Shown here: positions 8,185 to 18,106 of the stretch, piece by piece
How the letters are laid out: each line of letters opens with the position of its first letter
Numbering within the stretch: the first letter of the stretch is position 1
Program-made: the position numbers and the translations under genes
The notes under the pieces: model-generated
Database searches by the model: none
The model's input: the letters and a program-made list of their open reading frames with translations, nothing else
What the model was told of the DNA's origin: nothing
Assembly: GCF_900182615.1 (NCBI RefSeq)
Contig: NZ_FXTE01000001.1
Span: 310,001-374,000, forward strand
Length of the DNA stretch: 64,000 bases
DNA from: Ruegeria faecimaris
GTDB lineage: Bacteria; Pseudomonadota; Alphaproteobacteria; Rhodobacterales; Rhodobacteraceae
Direction of reading: 5' to 3'

Positions 8185-9993
8185 ATGGCAAGAATTCCTT
8201 TATTGCAGATGTCCGGCATTTCCCTGACTTTCGGGGGCGATCCGGTTTTTTCAGACCTTGATCTGGTGGTTCAACCAGGCGACCGCGTCGCTCTGGTTGG
8301 GCGGAACGGATCCGGCAAGTCAACCTTGATGAAGGTGATGGCCGGTTTGGTAGAACCGGACAAGGGCGAGATTGTAATTCCCCCGGGTAAGTCAGTCGGT
8401 TACATGGAGCAAGACCCCGGAATGGAAGGGTTTGCTACGCTCGGCGACTATGCCTCCAGCGGGTTAGAGCCGGGTGAGCTTTACAAAGTCGAACGCGCAG
8501 GCGAAGGGCTGAAATTCGACCCGGCACGCGCTGTTGAGACGGCCTCGGGCGGTGAACGCCGCCGTGCCGCGCTGGCCAAGCTGATGGGCGAAGCCCCGGA
8601 TTTGATGCTGCTGGACGAGCCGACCAACCATCTTGACATCGAAGCCATCGCCTGGCTCGAGCGTGAGCTAGGATCGACACGGACGGCCTATGTGCTGATC
8701 TCACACGACCGTGCCTTTCTGCGCGCCTTGACCCGCGCGACGCTGTGGATCGATCGTGGGGCGGTCCGACGGCAGGAGCAGGGGTTTACGGCATTCGAGG
8801 CTTGGCGCGACAAGATCTGGGAGGAAGAGGACCAGCAACGCCATAAGCTGAACCGCCTCATCAAGTCCGAGGCGAGATGGGCCGTCGAAGGCATCAGCGC
8901 CCGTCGCAAGCGCAACCAGGGTCGGGTCCGCGCCTTGCAGGACCTTCGATCTGAAAAAGCCGCACAGATAAAACGTCAGGGTTCGGCCGCGATGACCCTT
9001 GAGGCTGGACCAAAATCAGGGCGAAAAGTGTTTGAAGCCAAAGGCCTATCCAAGTCTTTTGGTGATCATCAGATCGTGCGCAACTTTGACCTGTTGGTAC
9101 AGCGGGGCGACCGCGTGGCCTTTGTTGGCCCAAACGGCGTCGGCAAGACAACATTGCTGAAAATGCTGTTGGGACAAGAGAACCCGGATGAGGGTTCGGT
9201 CACGCAGGGCACCAATCTTGAGATTGCGGTTTTCGACCAGACCCGCGCGCAGCTGGACCCCGAAATGAGCCTTTGGGACAGCCTGACCGGCGACCCCGAG
9301 ATGCGTGTTTCCGGCAAGGCGGATCAGGTGATGGTCGGCGGCCAACCCAAGCATGTGGTCGGCTACCTCAAGGAGTTTCTTTTTGACGAGGGGCAGGCCA
9401 GAGCAGCCGTTAAATCACTGTCCGGTGGGGAAAAGGCCCGTTTGCTGCTGGCAAAGCTGATGGCCAAACAGTCGAACCTGCTGGTATTGGACGAACCGAC
9501 CAACGATCTGGATGTGGAAACACTGGATCTGTTGCAGGAACTGCTGGACGATTATGACGGTACCGTTTTGCTGGTCAGCCACGACCGGGATTTCTTAGAC
9601 CGTGTGGCCGCAACGACCATCGCGATGGAGGGTAACGGCCGTGCAACCGTCTATGCCGGGGGGTGGTCGGACTATCTCGCTCAGCGCGGCGAGGTGTCTG
9701 ATAAGAAAGAAGTAAAAACAAAAGCTTCCAAGTCAAAGGTAAAGCAAGAGGCGCAGCCGAAACTGGGGCTATCATTTTCAGAGAAACACCGTCTTGAGAA
9801 ATTGCCTGCCGAGATTGAGCGGCTTGAGGCGGAAATCGGAAAGCTTGAAGAGCTGATGTCCGATCCTGAGCTTTTCAGCCGTGAACCTGTTAAATTTCAG
9901 AAAGCGACCGAGGCTTTGGTCGAGCGGCAGGAAAAGCTGGCCGCAGCCGAGGAAGAGTGGCTGATCCTCGAGGAAAAGGCCGAGGGCGCCTAG
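8185..9993 (+). CDS. ABC-F family ATPase (Uup-like)
   Basis: A 602-residue soluble protein with two ABC ATPase domains and no membrane segments, as in the ABC-F proteins that act on the ribosome. Domain 1 has Walker A GRNGSGKST and signature SGGERRR. Domain 2 has GPNGVGKTT and SGGEKAR, each followed by LDEPTNHLD or LDEPTNDLD. A charged linker lies between the domains, and a C-terminal coiled coil (about residues 525-595) is typical of Uup. The run of Lys/Ser before the coiled coil is a flexible linker. Confidence 0.92.
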   Translation: MARIPLLQMSGISLTFGGDPVFSDLDLVVQPGDRVALVGRNGSGKSTLMKVMAGLVEPDKGEIVIPPGKSVGYMEQDPGMEGFATLGDYASSGLEPGELYKVERAGEGLKFDPARAVETASGGERRRAALAKLMGEAPDLMLLDEPTNHLDIEAIAWLERELGSTRTAYVLISHDRAFLRALTRATLWIDRGAVRRQEQGFTAFEAWRDKIWEEEDQQRHKLNRLIKSEARWAVEGISARRKRNQGRVRALQDLRSEKAAQIKRQGSAAMTLEAGPKSGRKVFEAKGLSKSFGDHQIVRNFDLLVQRGDRVAFVGPNGVGKTTLLKMLLGQENPDEGSVTQGTNLEIAVFDQTRAQLDPEMSLWDSLTGDPEMRVSGKADQVMVGGQPKHVVGYLKEFLFDEGQARAAVKSLSGGEKARLLLAKLMAKQSNLLVLDEPTNDLDVETLDLLQELLDDYDGTVLLVSHDRDFLDRVAATTIAMEGNGRATVYAGGWSDYLAQRGEVSDKKEVKTKASKSKVKQEAQPKLGLSFSEKHRLEKLPAEIERLEAEIGKLEELMSDPELFSREPVKFQKATEALVERQEKLAAAEEEWLILEEKAEGA

Positions 9994-10074
9994 ATCAGCT
10001 TTCGCGCTGTGGCCGGCTATCCGACCACATTTCCTTTGAGCGAGCCGTTTTCATCGGTAGGTGATCAGTCACGC

Positions 10075-10830
10075 TCAGCGCATTCGCAGCGCGCCGTCGA
10101 TACGGATGACCTCGCCGTTCAGATAACCCATTTCGACGATGAACCCGGCCAGTCGTCCGTATTCGCGGGGGTCGCCAAGGCGCACAGGGTTGGGAACGTC
10201 AGAGGCCAGTTGTTGCTGCACCTCTTCGGGCAGACCGGCCAGCATCGGAGTCATAAAGATTCCGGGTGCGATGGTCATCACGCGGATTCCGGACGAGGCC
10301 AGATCCCGTGCCATGGGCAGTGTCATACCCACCACACCGCCTTTCGAAGCGGCATAGGCAGCCTGACCCTTTTGCCCATCAAAGGCGGCAATTGAAGCCG
10401 TGTTGATGATAACCCCACGCGCGCCATCCGGTTCTGGGTCGTTCTTTGCCATTTCCGCGGCTGTAAGGCGTGAAACGTTGAATGTACCCACAAGGTTGAT
10501 GTCGATCGTGCGCTGAAATGCATCAAGCGGGTGCGGGCCATCCCTGCCTACGGTTTTCATGCCAACCGCAATCCCGGCGCAATTCACTGCCGCGTTGATC
10601 GCTCCCATCTTCTTGCGGGCATGGGCGATGGCCGCGGCCACGGATGTTTCATCGGTTACATCCGTCTGGGCGAAATGCCCGCCAATTTCTGTTGCGACCT
10701 GGCTGCCTCGGTCCGAATCCCGGTCCAGAATGGTTACCTGTGCATTGTTTTCTGCAAAAAAGCGGGCCGTTGCCTCACCCAGCCCCGAGGCGCCTCCGGT
10801 GACAATGGCTGCGGTGGTCGACAGGTGCAT
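10075..10830 (-). CDS. SDR oxidoreductase, 3-hydroxyacyl-CoA dehydrogenase type 2-like
   Basis: A 251-residue short-chain dehydrogenase with the NAD-binding motif TGGASGLG, NCAG, the catalytic Ser in NTASIAAFDGQKGQ, YAASK, and the APGIFMTPML segment typical of HSD17B10/3-hydroxy-2-methylbutyryl-CoA dehydrogenases. It would oxidise 3-hydroxyacyl-CoA during fatty acid or isoleucine breakdown (family inference). It stands alone, converging on the ABC-F gene. A near-perfect palindrome lies 22 bases upstream of its start and suggests control by a TetR-type repressor. Confidence 0.85.
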   Translation of the reverse strand: MHLSTTAAIVTGGASGLGEATARFFAENNAQVTILDRDSDRGSQVATEIGGHFAQTDVTDETSVAAAIAHARKKMGAINAAVNCAGIAVGMKTVGRDGPHPLDAFQRTIDINLVGTFNVSRLTAAEMAKNDPEPDGARGVIINTASIAAFDGQKGQAAYAASKGGVVGMTLPMARDLASSGIRVMTIAPGIFMTPMLAGLPEEVQQQLASDVPNPVRLGDPREYGRLAGFIVEMGYLNGEVIRIDGALRMR

Positions 10831-10851
10831 CTGGATCTCCTTCCAAAAGAT

Positions 10852-10867
10852 ATGAACATACGTTCAT
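10852..10867. promoter_or_regulatory. palindromic operator upstream of the SDR gene (TetR-like)
   Basis: The half-sites ATGAAC and GTTCAT are separated by ATAC, giving a 16-bp inverted repeat 22 bases upstream of the SDR start at 10830. Size and spacing resemble operators of TetR-family repressors of acyl-CoA metabolism. No TetR gene is in the window, so the regulator would act in trans. Confidence 0.55.
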
Positions 10868-11026
10868 TTAATATCAGCCAAGGGACAGTGTCCATAGGGG
10901 GCGTCGGGCAGGCGACCCTTCCTCAAGGCTTTCTCAGGTCAGCTTCAGGCGTTCTTAATGTTGAAATCTCAAATCGACACTGAACGCAATCGAGCGTCTG
11001 GGTGGCGCATTTGAGGAGGACAAACT

Positions 11027-11782
11027 ATGCGAATTGGAACCAAATCAGGGCTTTCCGCTTTGGTTGCCGCTCCGTTTCTGGGGATTATGGCGGCTGGAAG
11101 TGCGGCCGCTGCACCAGAGGTCTGCAACTGGAAAACGGCGCGGGATGCTGCAAACAGCGGCGATTATGCGACCATGTGTGAGTGCACGCAGGTAACCCCC
11201 AGCTTTCTGGAGCGCTTGCAGAAACGTGCGGATTTCGAATCCACATTGCGAAACACATCAGCGCAATGCCCGGGGTTGGCCGCCTTGTTAACCGACTTTC
11301 CGACAGCATCAATCGTAAGCGCGGCAAATGCGGGCGAAGACCGCAGTTCGGACTCAAGCCGTCCGGTCACGCCGGTTGGCGGCGGTGGAACTGGGTCCGG
11401 CGGGTCGGGCGGTAACGGTCCCGGCAACGGCGGCGGCGATGATCCGGGTGGCGATAACCCGGGCGATGATCCGGGTAACGGTGGTGGGGATGATCCCGGT
11501 GACGACAACCCAGGTGATGATCCCGGCAATGGTGGTGGCGATGGCCCCGGCAAACCCGGAAATGGCAATGGTCCCGGCAAAGGGGGCAATGGTCCGGGTA
11601 AAGGCGGTAACGGCCCCGGAAATGGCAATGGAAACGCTGGGAACCCCGGCAATGGCGGGGGCAATAATGGCGGCTCTGGCCCCGGCACCGGAAACGGTGG
11701 AGGTAACAACGGCCACGGCGGAGGCCACGGCAATGGCGGCGGCGGCCATGGAAATGGCGGAGGCAAAGGGGGGAAGCGATAA
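11027..11782 (+). CDS. secreted Gly/Asn/Asp/Pro-rich repeat protein
   Basis: A 251-residue protein with a strong AGGAGG Shine-Dalgarno sequence. Residues 1-29 form a signal peptide (MRIGTKSGLSALVAAPF, cleavage near AAAA-PEV). Residues 30-100 are a small domain with four cysteines (CNW, CEC and QCPG), likely two disulfides in the periplasm. From about residue 118 the chain is low complexity: units of GNGGGDDPGDDNPGDDP, then GPGKGGN units, then GHGNGGG units, ending in basic KGGKR. The charge therefore shifts from acidic to basic along the repeat. No sorting signal is visible. A terminator follows. No function is known to me; a surface matrix role is a guess. Confidence 0.75.
   Translation: MRIGTKSGLSALVAAPFLGIMAAGSAAAAPEVCNWKTARDAANSGDYATMCECTQVTPSFLERLQKRADFESTLRNTSAQCPGLAALLTDFPTASIVSAANAGEDRSSDSSRPVTPVGGGGTGSGGSGGNGPGNGGGDDPGGDNPGDDPGNGGGDDPGDDNPGDDPGNGGGDGPGKPGNGNGPGKGGNGPGKGGNGPGNGNGNAGNPGNGGGNNGGSGPGTGNGGGNNGHGGGHGNGGGGHGNGGGKGGKR
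11395..11775 (+). repeat. tandem coding repeats in the Gly/Asp/Asn-rich protein
   Basis: The DNA here consists of imperfect direct repeats of 9 to about 40 bases built from ggtccgggt, ggcaatggt and gatgatccg. A longer unit encoding DDPGDDNPGDDPGNGGG occurs about twice (near 11440-11540). Synonymous codons vary between copies, so this is an old protein repeat rather than a recent slippage product. Confidence 0.8.
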
Positions 11783-11816
11783 GCCTACAAGTGACGGATT
11801 TGCTCATGCAAAACAG

Positions 11817-11846
11817 AAACGGCCACCCAATTAGGTGGCCGTTTTT
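11817..11846. terminator. bidirectional intrinsic terminator
   Basis: An 11-bp perfect stem (AAACGGCCACC paired with GGTGGCCGTTT) encloses a CAATTA loop and runs into T5 on the plus strand and the complementary T-run on the minus strand. It lies between the convergent repeat-protein gene and tyrS and can end both. Confidence 0.92.
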
Positions 11847-11862
11847 CTTTCAGAGGTCTTAG

Positions 11863-13110
11863 TTATCCCAACTGAACCAGCGCGTGCCTCTTCTTGCCGG
11901 CGCTTAGTTTGATGGGCGAGGACAAGGCGCCTGCGTCGATCATCAGTCCCGCGTCTGTTAATGAAGCGTCGTCCAGTTTGGCGCCGTTTTCTGCAATCAG
12001 GCGCTTGGCCTCTTTGCCAGATTTCGCCAGGCCAGACTGTACGATCAGTTGCACGATGGATATCGGCAAGTCTGCTTCGCCGACCGTTAGGGTCGGCAGA
12101 TCGTCCCCGACGCCACCTTTTTCGAACACTTCGCGAGCGGTGGCCTCGGCGTTTGCCGCAGCCTCGGCCCCGTGCAGCAAGGAGGTGACCTCGTTTGCCA
12201 GGCGGATCTTGGCCTCGTTGATCTCGGACCCCTGCAATGCGCCAAGGCGGTCACACTCATCCACAGGCAGTTCGGTGTACAGCTTAAGGAACCGCCCAAC
12301 ATCCGCGTCGGTGGTGTTGCGCCAAAACTGCCAGAACTCATAGGGTGAGCGCATCTCGGCATTCAGCCAGACCGCACCGTCTTGCGATTTGCCCATCTTC
12401 TTGCCATCGCTGGTGGTCAGCAGGGGTGAGGTCAGGCCATAAATCTCGTTATCCAACACGCGACGGGTCAGGTCGATACCGTTGACGATATTGCCCCACT
12501 GATCGCTACCGCCAAGCTGTAGGACACAGCCATAGCGACGGTTCAGTTCAAGGAAGTCATAGGCCTGCAGGATCATGTAATTGAATTCGAGGAAGGACAG
12601 CGATTGCTCGCGGTCCAGCCGGGATTTCACCGATTCAAAGGCCAACATCCGGTTGACCGAGAAATGCCGGCCGATGTCGCGCAGGAAGTCGAGGTAATTT
12701 AGGTCGTCCAGCCACTCTTCGTTGTTCAGCATCAGTGCTGCGTTTTCTGCGCCGCTATCATAGTCGATATAGGCGGCAAACACCTTTCTGATGCCTGCGA
12801 TATTGGCGTTGATCTGGTCCGGGCCTAGCAGGGGGCGCTCATCTGACCGGAAGGACGGATCGCCCACCTTCGTGGTGCCGCCGCCCATCAGGGTGATCGG
12901 CTTATGACCTGTTTTCTGGAACCAGCGAAGCATCATGATCTGGATCAGGCTGCCCACATGTAGGGACTTTGCCGTTGCATCAAACCCGATATACGCCGAC
13001 TGACACCCGCTGATCAGCGCCTCGTCAAGGCCCTGATAATCGGTGCAGTCAGCCAGAAAGCCGCGCTCGATCATCGTGGCGATGAAATCCGATTTGGGGT
13101 GGTAGGTCAT
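11863..13110 (-). CDS. tyrS: Tyrosyl-tRNA synthetase
   Basis: A 415-residue class I aminoacyl-tRNA synthetase that charges tRNA-Tyr. The HIGH-like motif appears as HVGSLIQ, preceded by [11 protein letters not shown]. The KMSKS loop is KKMGKS. The [12 protein letters not shown] motif binds tyrosine and ATP. A C-terminal S4-like RNA-binding domain occupies about residues 345-415. It has a terminator just past its stop. Confidence 0.97.
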   Translation of the reverse strand: MTYHPKSDFIATMIERGFLADCTDYQGLDEALISGCQSAYIGFDATAKSLHVGSLIQIMMLRWFQKTGHKPITLMGGGTTKVGDPSFRSDERPLLGPDQINANIAGIRKVFAAYIDYDSGAENAALMLNNEEWLDDLNYLDFLRDIGRHFSVNRMLAFESVKSRLDREQSLSFLEFNYMILQAYDFLELNRRYGCVLQLGGSDQWGNIVNGIDLTRRVLDNEIYGLTSPLLTTSDGKKMGKSQDGAVWLNAEMRSPYEFWQFWRNTTDADVGRFLKLYTELPVDECDRLGALQGSEINEAKIRLANEVTSLLHGAEAAANAEATAREVFEKGGVGDDLPTLTVGEADLPISIVQLIVQSGLAKSGKEAKRLIAENGAKLDDASLTDAGLMIDAGALSSPIKLSAGKKRHALVQLG

Positions 13111-13293
13111 ATCGTGCCCTTTGGGTTAATGTTGCGGGGCAGTGTATAGGCGGTGGGGATGACAAGGAAAAGGCACCTTGTCCAAGAAAAACACGCGGCT
13201 TATGTGATCTGGCTTGCCTTGGGTTTGCGTTAACGTGCAGGTTGTGGGCAACGCGACGACAGAACGGGCGCGAACAGGCGAAAGAGGGCTGGC

Positions 13294-14418
13294 GTGGGTC
13301 GGGCAATTAGCAAATCAGGCGTATTGACTGCATTGGGTGCAATGTCGGGGACCTCGCTGGATGGCGTGGACGCGGCGGTGATCAAAACGGACGGTTACAG
13401 AATTCTTGGCTTTGGGCCCACCGGATACCGTGCCTATTCAGATGCAGAGCGGAAAACGCTTCGCGCAGCACTGGGGCAGTGGCACGGCCCCGAGGTGGAT
13501 GCCGCGGCGGAATTGGTCACGCTTGCCCATGCCGAAATACTGGCCGACTTCGACAAGATTGACCTGATAGGGTTTCACGGTCAGACCCTAGCACATGAAC
13601 CAAGCGGGCGCGGCACGTTGCAGGTGGGTGACGGCGATGGCCTGACGCAGGCCTTGGGTGTCCCCGTCGTTTGGGATTTCCGCAGCGATGATGTGGCGAT
13701 GGGGGGCGAGGGCGCTCCGCTTGCGCCCTTTTTCCACTTTGCCTGCGCCAAGTGGATTGGCGCCACCCAGCCGTTGTGTTTTCTGAACCTGGGCGGGGTC
13801 GGAAACCTGACCTATGTAGATCCCAGGTTTGACAGCCCAGAAGTGCTCGGCGCGCTGTTGGCGTTTGACACAGGTCCGGCCAATGCACCGGTTGATGATC
13901 TGATGCAGGAACGTCTGGGTCTGCCCATGGATCGCGACGGCGCTGTCGCGCGTGGCGGCAGGGTCGAGACCGGAGCGCTTGAGTTGTTTCTGGCAGAGCC
14001 TTTCTTTAACAGGATGCCGCCGAAATCGCTGGACCGGAACGACTTTGCCGAGATGATCCGCCTGGTTCAGGAATTAACAGATGCTGATGCAGTTGCCACG
14101 CTTACCGGTATGTGCGCCGCCGGAGTTGCGCAAGGGATCGAGCATTGCCCGGAACCGCCGTCGCGTGTGTTGGTGACAGGAGGGGGACGGCATAACCCGG
14201 TCCTGATGGAGATGCTGCGCGTTTCGCTGGATTGTCCGGTGGAGCCGGTCGAAGCGGTTGGTCTGGATGGGGATATGCTGGAAGCACAGGCCTTTGCCTA
14301 TCTTGCTGTCCGTGTCGCGCGCGGGCTGCCGACCTCTTGTCCCGGCACCACAGGGGTTAAGGCACTGGTCGGGGGCGGGATGGTCAGCGTTCCATCGAGC
14401 GAACGTAGTCTGACGTAA
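13294..14418 (+). CDS. anmK: Anhydro-N-acetylmuramic acid kinase
   Basis: Phosphorylates 1,6-anhydro-MurNAc in peptidoglycan recycling. The 374-residue protein has the family start ([16 protein letters not shown]), [23 protein letters not shown], and an ATP-binding [15 protein letters not shown]. It is divergent from tyrS, as is common in Rhodobacteraceae. Its last 35 bases overlap the convergent desaturase gene, so both C-termini are encoded on opposite strands of the same DNA. Confidence 0.95.
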   Translation: MGRAISKSGVLTALGAMSGTSLDGVDAAVIKTDGYRILGFGPTGYRAYSDAERKTLRAALGQWHGPEVDAAAELVTLAHAEILADFDKIDLIGFHGQTLAHEPSGRGTLQVGDGDGLTQALGVPVVWDFRSDDVAMGGEGAPLAPFFHFACAKWIGATQPLCFLNLGGVGNLTYVDPRFDSPEVLGALLAFDTGPANAPVDDLMQERLGLPMDRDGAVARGGRVETGALELFLAEPFFNRMPPKSLDRNDFAEMIRLVQELTDADAVATLTGMCAAGVAQGIEHCPEPPSRVLVTGGGRHNPVLMEMLRVSLDCPVEPVEAVGLDGDMLEAQAFAYLAVRVARGLPTSCPGTTGVKALVGGGMVSVPSSERSLT

Positions 14419-15274
14419 ATTCTGAATACCCGTCAGAGGTCGATTTCAAATGTGCTTTGGTCCAGTCATGCAGCGTTGGCAGCTGGTGAAACGGCACGTT
14501 TGGAAAGGCGTGGTGTTCGGCGTGATAGGGCATGTTCCAGGCCAGAAATCGGACCAATCGGTTGGTGAACGTAGTGCGCGAGTTTTCAAGCATATTCGCC
14601 ACCGGCGGGCAGAGGCCATGTTCCGCAAGCAGGTACAGCCGAAGAACGGGCTGTGCCACCAAGACCGGCAACAGCCATAAGCTGACCACCAAAGGTGACA
14701 CCAGCAGGCTTGCCCCTGCAAGCGCGTAAATGGCCAGCAGGACACGGGCCTCAATCCGCATGGCCTTATGTTGGCGATACGGCAAATAGGGCGCCTCGAT
14801 CCGGCCCATTGCGTTACTGATCACAACGCGCGCCATTCCAGACCAATAGGGCCAACCGCTCAGATAGATCATCAGGCTCGGCCAGCTGTCGGGCCGCGGT
14901 TTGCCCCCCAGTTCGGGGTCTTTGTCCGGGTGGTTGGTCCATTTGTGATGCGCGAGGTGAAAGTATCGAAACCAGGTAAAGGGCAGGGCGATTGGGATTG
15001 AGACAAGATGCCCAACCGCATCATTCATCCAGCCAGTCCGAAACGGCGTTTTGTGGGTGCATTCATGGCTGAGGGTGAACAGAAACACCAGCAGCACGCC
15101 TTGCGGCAGGATCAGCAGCGGCCAGAGCGGGATTTGCACGGCGATGCCTGTACTCGTTGCGCTCAGCACCAATAGATACAGCACCAAGTGCCTCAGACCC
15201 GCCGCGTCAGACCGCATCTGCAGCCGGTCTTTGGCCTCGGCCGGGAGTGATGCGATGAGGGCGCGGTGATCCAT
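14384..15274 (-). CDS. membrane fatty acid desaturase family protein
   Basis: A 296-residue integral membrane di-iron enzyme with the three histidine boxes of the family: [15 protein letters not shown] and HAEHH. Hydrophobic segments near residues 28-70 and 165-205 fit the two membrane hairpins. The substrate (fatty acyl, carotenoid or other lipid) cannot be told from sequence. It starts 4 bases after the cupin gene stop, so the two form an operon. Its 3' end overlaps anmK by 35 bases. Confidence 0.88.
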   Translation of the reverse strand: MDHRALIASLPAEAKDRLQMRSDAAGLRHLVLYLLVLSATSTGIAVQIPLWPLLILPQGVLLVFLFTLSHECTHKTPFRTGWMNDAVGHLVSIPIALPFTWFRYFHLAHHKWTNHPDKDPELGGKPRPDSWPSLMIYLSGWPYWSGMARVVISNAMGRIEAPYLPYRQHKAMRIEARVLLAIYALAGASLLVSPLVVSLWLLPVLVAQPVLRLYLLAEHGLCPPVANMLENSRTTFTNRLVRFLAWNMPYHAEHHAFPNVPFHQLPTLHDWTKAHLKSTSDGYSEFTSDYVRSMER

Positions 15275-15277
15275 CGG

Positions 15278-15697
15278 TCAGCCTCGGGGGATGTCGAACC
15301 CTGGGGCGGCGAGTTCGAACCCGTCGAATTCAAACCCCGGGGACACGGTGCAAGAGACCAGCGTATAGGCCCCGCTGCTGCGCGCGGCCTGCCAGTGATC
15401 CTTGGGCACGATCAGTTGCGGCGCACCCTGTGACAGATCCGGGGTCAGCAAGTGATCAACCGCCGGACCAGTGTCGGTTGCGCTGAGCGACAGCACCAAG
15501 GGTGCCCCTGCGTGATACAGCCAGATCTCGGTCGCATCGACGCGGTGCCAATGGCTGGCCTCGCCCTCGGGCAGCAGGAAATAGATGCAGGTTCCGGTCG
15601 CACGGCTCTTGTTCTTGGCGCGCCAGGTTTCGCGGAACCAACCGCCCTCGGGGTGGCGTTGCAGGTTCAGGTGTTGGATGATCTCTTGTGCGGTCAT
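15278..15697 (-). CDS. cupin DUF985 family protein
   Basis: A 139-residue protein with the DUF985 (cupin_5) signature: LNLQRHPEGGWFRETW at the start, then IYFLLPEGEASHWHRVDATEIW and FHP-type core residues replaced by SPGFEFDGFELA. It should be a small beta-barrel sugar- or metal-binding protein, function unknown. It is the first gene of a pair with the desaturase and is divergent from selO. Confidence 0.85.
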   Translation of the reverse strand: MTAQEIIQHLNLQRHPEGGWFRETWRAKNKSRATGTCIYFLLPEGEASHWHRVDATEIWLYHAGAPLVLSLSATDTGPAVDHLLTPDLSQGAPQLIVPKDHWQAARSSGAYTLVSCTVSPGFEFDGFELAAPGFDIPRG

Positions 15698-15782
15698 GGG
15701 GCCTCGGGTGTTTCTGAGAGATTATGCACGGGTTTGAACGATCCGCTATGGTATTCGTCCCGATCAGGAATATGTTTGGGCA

Positions 15783-17201
15783 ATGACCTTGATGATCCCC
15801 TTCGACAACAGTTACGCCCGTTTGCCAAACAGCTTTTATGCGCGGCAAGCGCCGGTGCCGGTCCGTGCGCCTCGCTTGATTGCTTTCAACTCCGATCTTG
15901 CGCAGATTCTGAGAATCACGCCCGGCGAGGTGCATGAAATGGCCGAGGCCTTTTCCGGCAACGCCCTGCCAGAGGGGGCAGAACCGATTGCACAGCTCTA
16001 TTCAGGGCATCAGTTCGGAAATTATAACCCCCAGCTTGGGGACGGGCGCGCGGTTTTGCTGGGCGAGACAGTTGGGACGGATGGCGTTCGACGGGATATC
16101 CAGTTGAAGGGATCAGGCCCGACGCCGTTTTCCCGACAGGGTGACGGACGTGCATGGCTGGGTCCGGTGCTGCGCGAGTATGTGGTGTCCGAGGCGATGC
16201 ACGCGCTGGGCATCCCGACCACAAGGGCGCTGGCCGCCGTAAAGACTGGCGAGGCCATTTTTCGAGAAGGTCCAATGCCTGGTGCGATCCTGACCCGTGT
16301 CGCACAAAGCCACCTGCGCGTAGGTAGCTTTCAGATCTTCGCCGCGCGTGGACAGTTGGACAGTCTGCGTCGACTGACAGATTATGCCATCCAGCGCCAT
16401 TACCCGCAGGCCGACGGCCCGATGGGTCTTTTGCGCGCTGTTGTCGACGCACAATCGCAGTTGATTGCCGCATGGATGAGTGTGGGATTCATCCATGGGG
16501 TGATGAATACTGACAACTGCTCGATCTCAGGCGAAACCATTGATTACGGCCCTTGCGCCTTCATGGATAACTATCATCCCAATACCGTCTACAGCTCGAT
16601 CGACCGCATGGGTCGCTATGCCTATTCCAACCAGCCCGAAATCGCCGTCTGGAATGCGGCGCAACTGGCGACCGCGCTGATCCAGCAGTTCGACGATAAA
16701 GAGGCCGCCGTCGCTGAGGCCACCGAAATCGTCCACGGGATGCCGGATCTTATGCAGCAAAATTGGCTTGCAAGGTTCCGGGCAAAGATCGGTCTTGTGA
16801 CGCAGGAAGACGGCGATCTTGAGATGATCTCGGACTTGCTGAATTGCATGGCGCAGAACCAGGCGGATTTCACCAATACCTTCCGGGCGCTGGGCGGCGA
16901 TCAGGCGCGGGATCAATTCACCGATCCGCAGGCCTTTGACCAATGGGCTAGGGGTTGGCGGTCGCGGCTGTCTCGTGAAAAAAAACCTGCTGAGGTGATT
17001 AACAAGGCCAATCCGACCTTTATCCCGCGCAACCACCGGGTCGAACAGATGATCCAGGCGGCGGTGCAGGGGGATTTTGCCCCATTCCACCGGCTGAACA
17101 ATGTGCTGTCCCGGCCCTATGGGGATCAACCCGGCGCTTTGGATCTGACACGGCCACCGGCACAGGATGAGGTTGTTCAGGCGACCTTCTGCGGTACATG
17201 A
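15783..17201 (+). CDS. selO: SelO family protein adenylyltransferase (YdiU)
   Basis: A 472-residue pseudokinase that transfers AMP from ATP to Ser/Thr/Tyr of proteins, a role tied to redox stress in SelO homologues. Family motifs seen are [19 protein letters not shown], the [17 protein letters not shown] loop, and [24 protein letters not shown] for metal and nucleotide binding. The C-terminus FCGT keeps a cysteine two residues before the last, at the place of selenocysteine in animal SelO. Divergent from the cupin gene. Confidence 0.93.
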   Translation: MTLMIPFDNSYARLPNSFYARQAPVPVRAPRLIAFNSDLAQILRITPGEVHEMAEAFSGNALPEGAEPIAQLYSGHQFGNYNPQLGDGRAVLLGETVGTDGVRRDIQLKGSGPTPFSRQGDGRAWLGPVLREYVVSEAMHALGIPTTRALAAVKTGEAIFREGPMPGAILTRVAQSHLRVGSFQIFAARGQLDSLRRLTDYAIQRHYPQADGPMGLLRAVVDAQSQLIAAWMSVGFIHGVMNTDNCSISGETIDYGPCAFMDNYHPNTVYSSIDRMGRYAYSNQPEIAVWNAAQLATALIQQFDDKEAAVAEATEIVHGMPDLMQQNWLARFRAKIGLVTQEDGDLEMISDLLNCMAQNQADFTNTFRALGGDQARDQFTDPQAFDQWARGWRSRLSREKKPAEVINKANPTFIPRNHRVEQMIQAAVQGDFAPFHRLNNVLSRPYGDQPGALDLTRPPAQDEVVQATFCGT

Positions 17202-17328
17202 GTTCCTCACACCTGTTTTCGCAGTCAGCTACGTCGGTGTTTCGCCATGCGCTTGCTTTGGTGAAGCCGGCTTGCAATCAACGATGAGCAGCGCAATCCT
17301 GCGATCTCAAACGGACTTTCAGGAACCC

Positions 17329-18033
17329 ATGTCTCAGACCGCAATCCTGCGCATCGCCAGCTATAATATTCAGAAATGTGTCGGACTGGATCTACGTCGA
17401 CAGCCCCAGAGGATTCTTCAGGTCATCGAAAGCCTGCAGGCCGATATTGTCGTCTTGCAAGAGGCCGACAAACGATTGCCTCCGCGCCCTGCGGCCCTGC
17501 CGCATTTCATGCTGGACGAAGCGGGATGGCAGATCGTTGATTTGGGTGGGGCTGGCAGCTTGGGGTGGCATGGGAATGCAGTGATCTGGCGGGGTGATGC
17601 GATCCGTGTCCGGCAGACCGGGCATCACGAATTACCGGGGCTGGAACCGCGTGGGGCTGTCAGGGTCGAGTTTGACACACCAATCGGTCCGCTTCGGGTG
17701 ATGGGCATGCATCTGGGGCTCTTGCCCGCCTCACGCCGTCAGCAAATCACCCACCTCAGACGGTGCGATGCGAATCTAGAGGATTTGCCAACTGTCTGGG
17801 CGGGGGATTTCAATGAATGGTCCCGACAGCCGGTTCTGGATCACCTGGCCCCGGATATGCACTTTCTTCCACCATTCCCCAGCTTTCCAGCGGCACAGCC
17901 GCTGGGCGCGCTGGATCGGATCGCGCTCGGCGCGGGGCTTGAGGCTGTTTTGCATGGCGTGCATTCGGTACGACCCGCGCATATCGCCTCGGATCACTTG
18001 CCAATCTGGGCCGATCTACGCCTTGTAGCTTAG
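17329..18033 (+). CDS. endonuclease/exonuclease/phosphatase family protein
   Basis: A 234-residue protein of the EEP superfamily (DNase I/AP endonuclease/phosphodiesterase fold). Motifs present: IASYNIQKCVGLD, VLQEADKR, GMHLGLL, WAGDFNEW and SDHLPIWADL, which supply the Asn, Glu, Asp and His residues that bind Mg and activate water. The frame is open from 17167, but ATG 17329 is close to an AGGA sequence and the fold starts there. Substrate unknown; no signal peptide, so cytoplasmic. Confidence 0.85.
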   Translation: MSQTAILRIASYNIQKCVGLDLRRQPQRILQVIESLQADIVVLQEADKRLPPRPAALPHFMLDEAGWQIVDLGGAGSLGWHGNAVIWRGDAIRVRQTGHHELPGLEPRGAVRVEFDTPIGPLRVMGMHLGLLPASRRQQITHLRRCDANLEDLPTVWAGDFNEWSRQPVLDHLAPDMHFLPPFPSFPAAQPLGALDRIALGAGLEAVLHGVHSVRPAHIASDHLPIWADLRLVA

Positions 18034-18106
18034 CCGGTAAATCCCCTGTAGCGCCGATCACGCATACGGTTTAATACAGAGAACCGAATATATGCCGAGG
18101 GTCCCT

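Noticed and set aside
11164..11766. A 200-residue proline-rich frame on the minus strand
   Set aside because: It is the complement of the Gly-rich repeat (Gly codons read as Pro); it has no ribosome-binding site, and the plus strand has a signal peptide and Shine-Dalgarno sequence.
11395..11775. Possible CRISPR array, as short direct repeats recur
   Set aside because: Repeats are in frame, vary by synonymous changes, lack unique spacers of constant size, and code for Gly-rich protein; no cas genes are near.
16527..17210. A 227-residue minus-strand frame opposite selO
   Set aside because: selO is intact and conserved; the antisense frame has no recognisable features.
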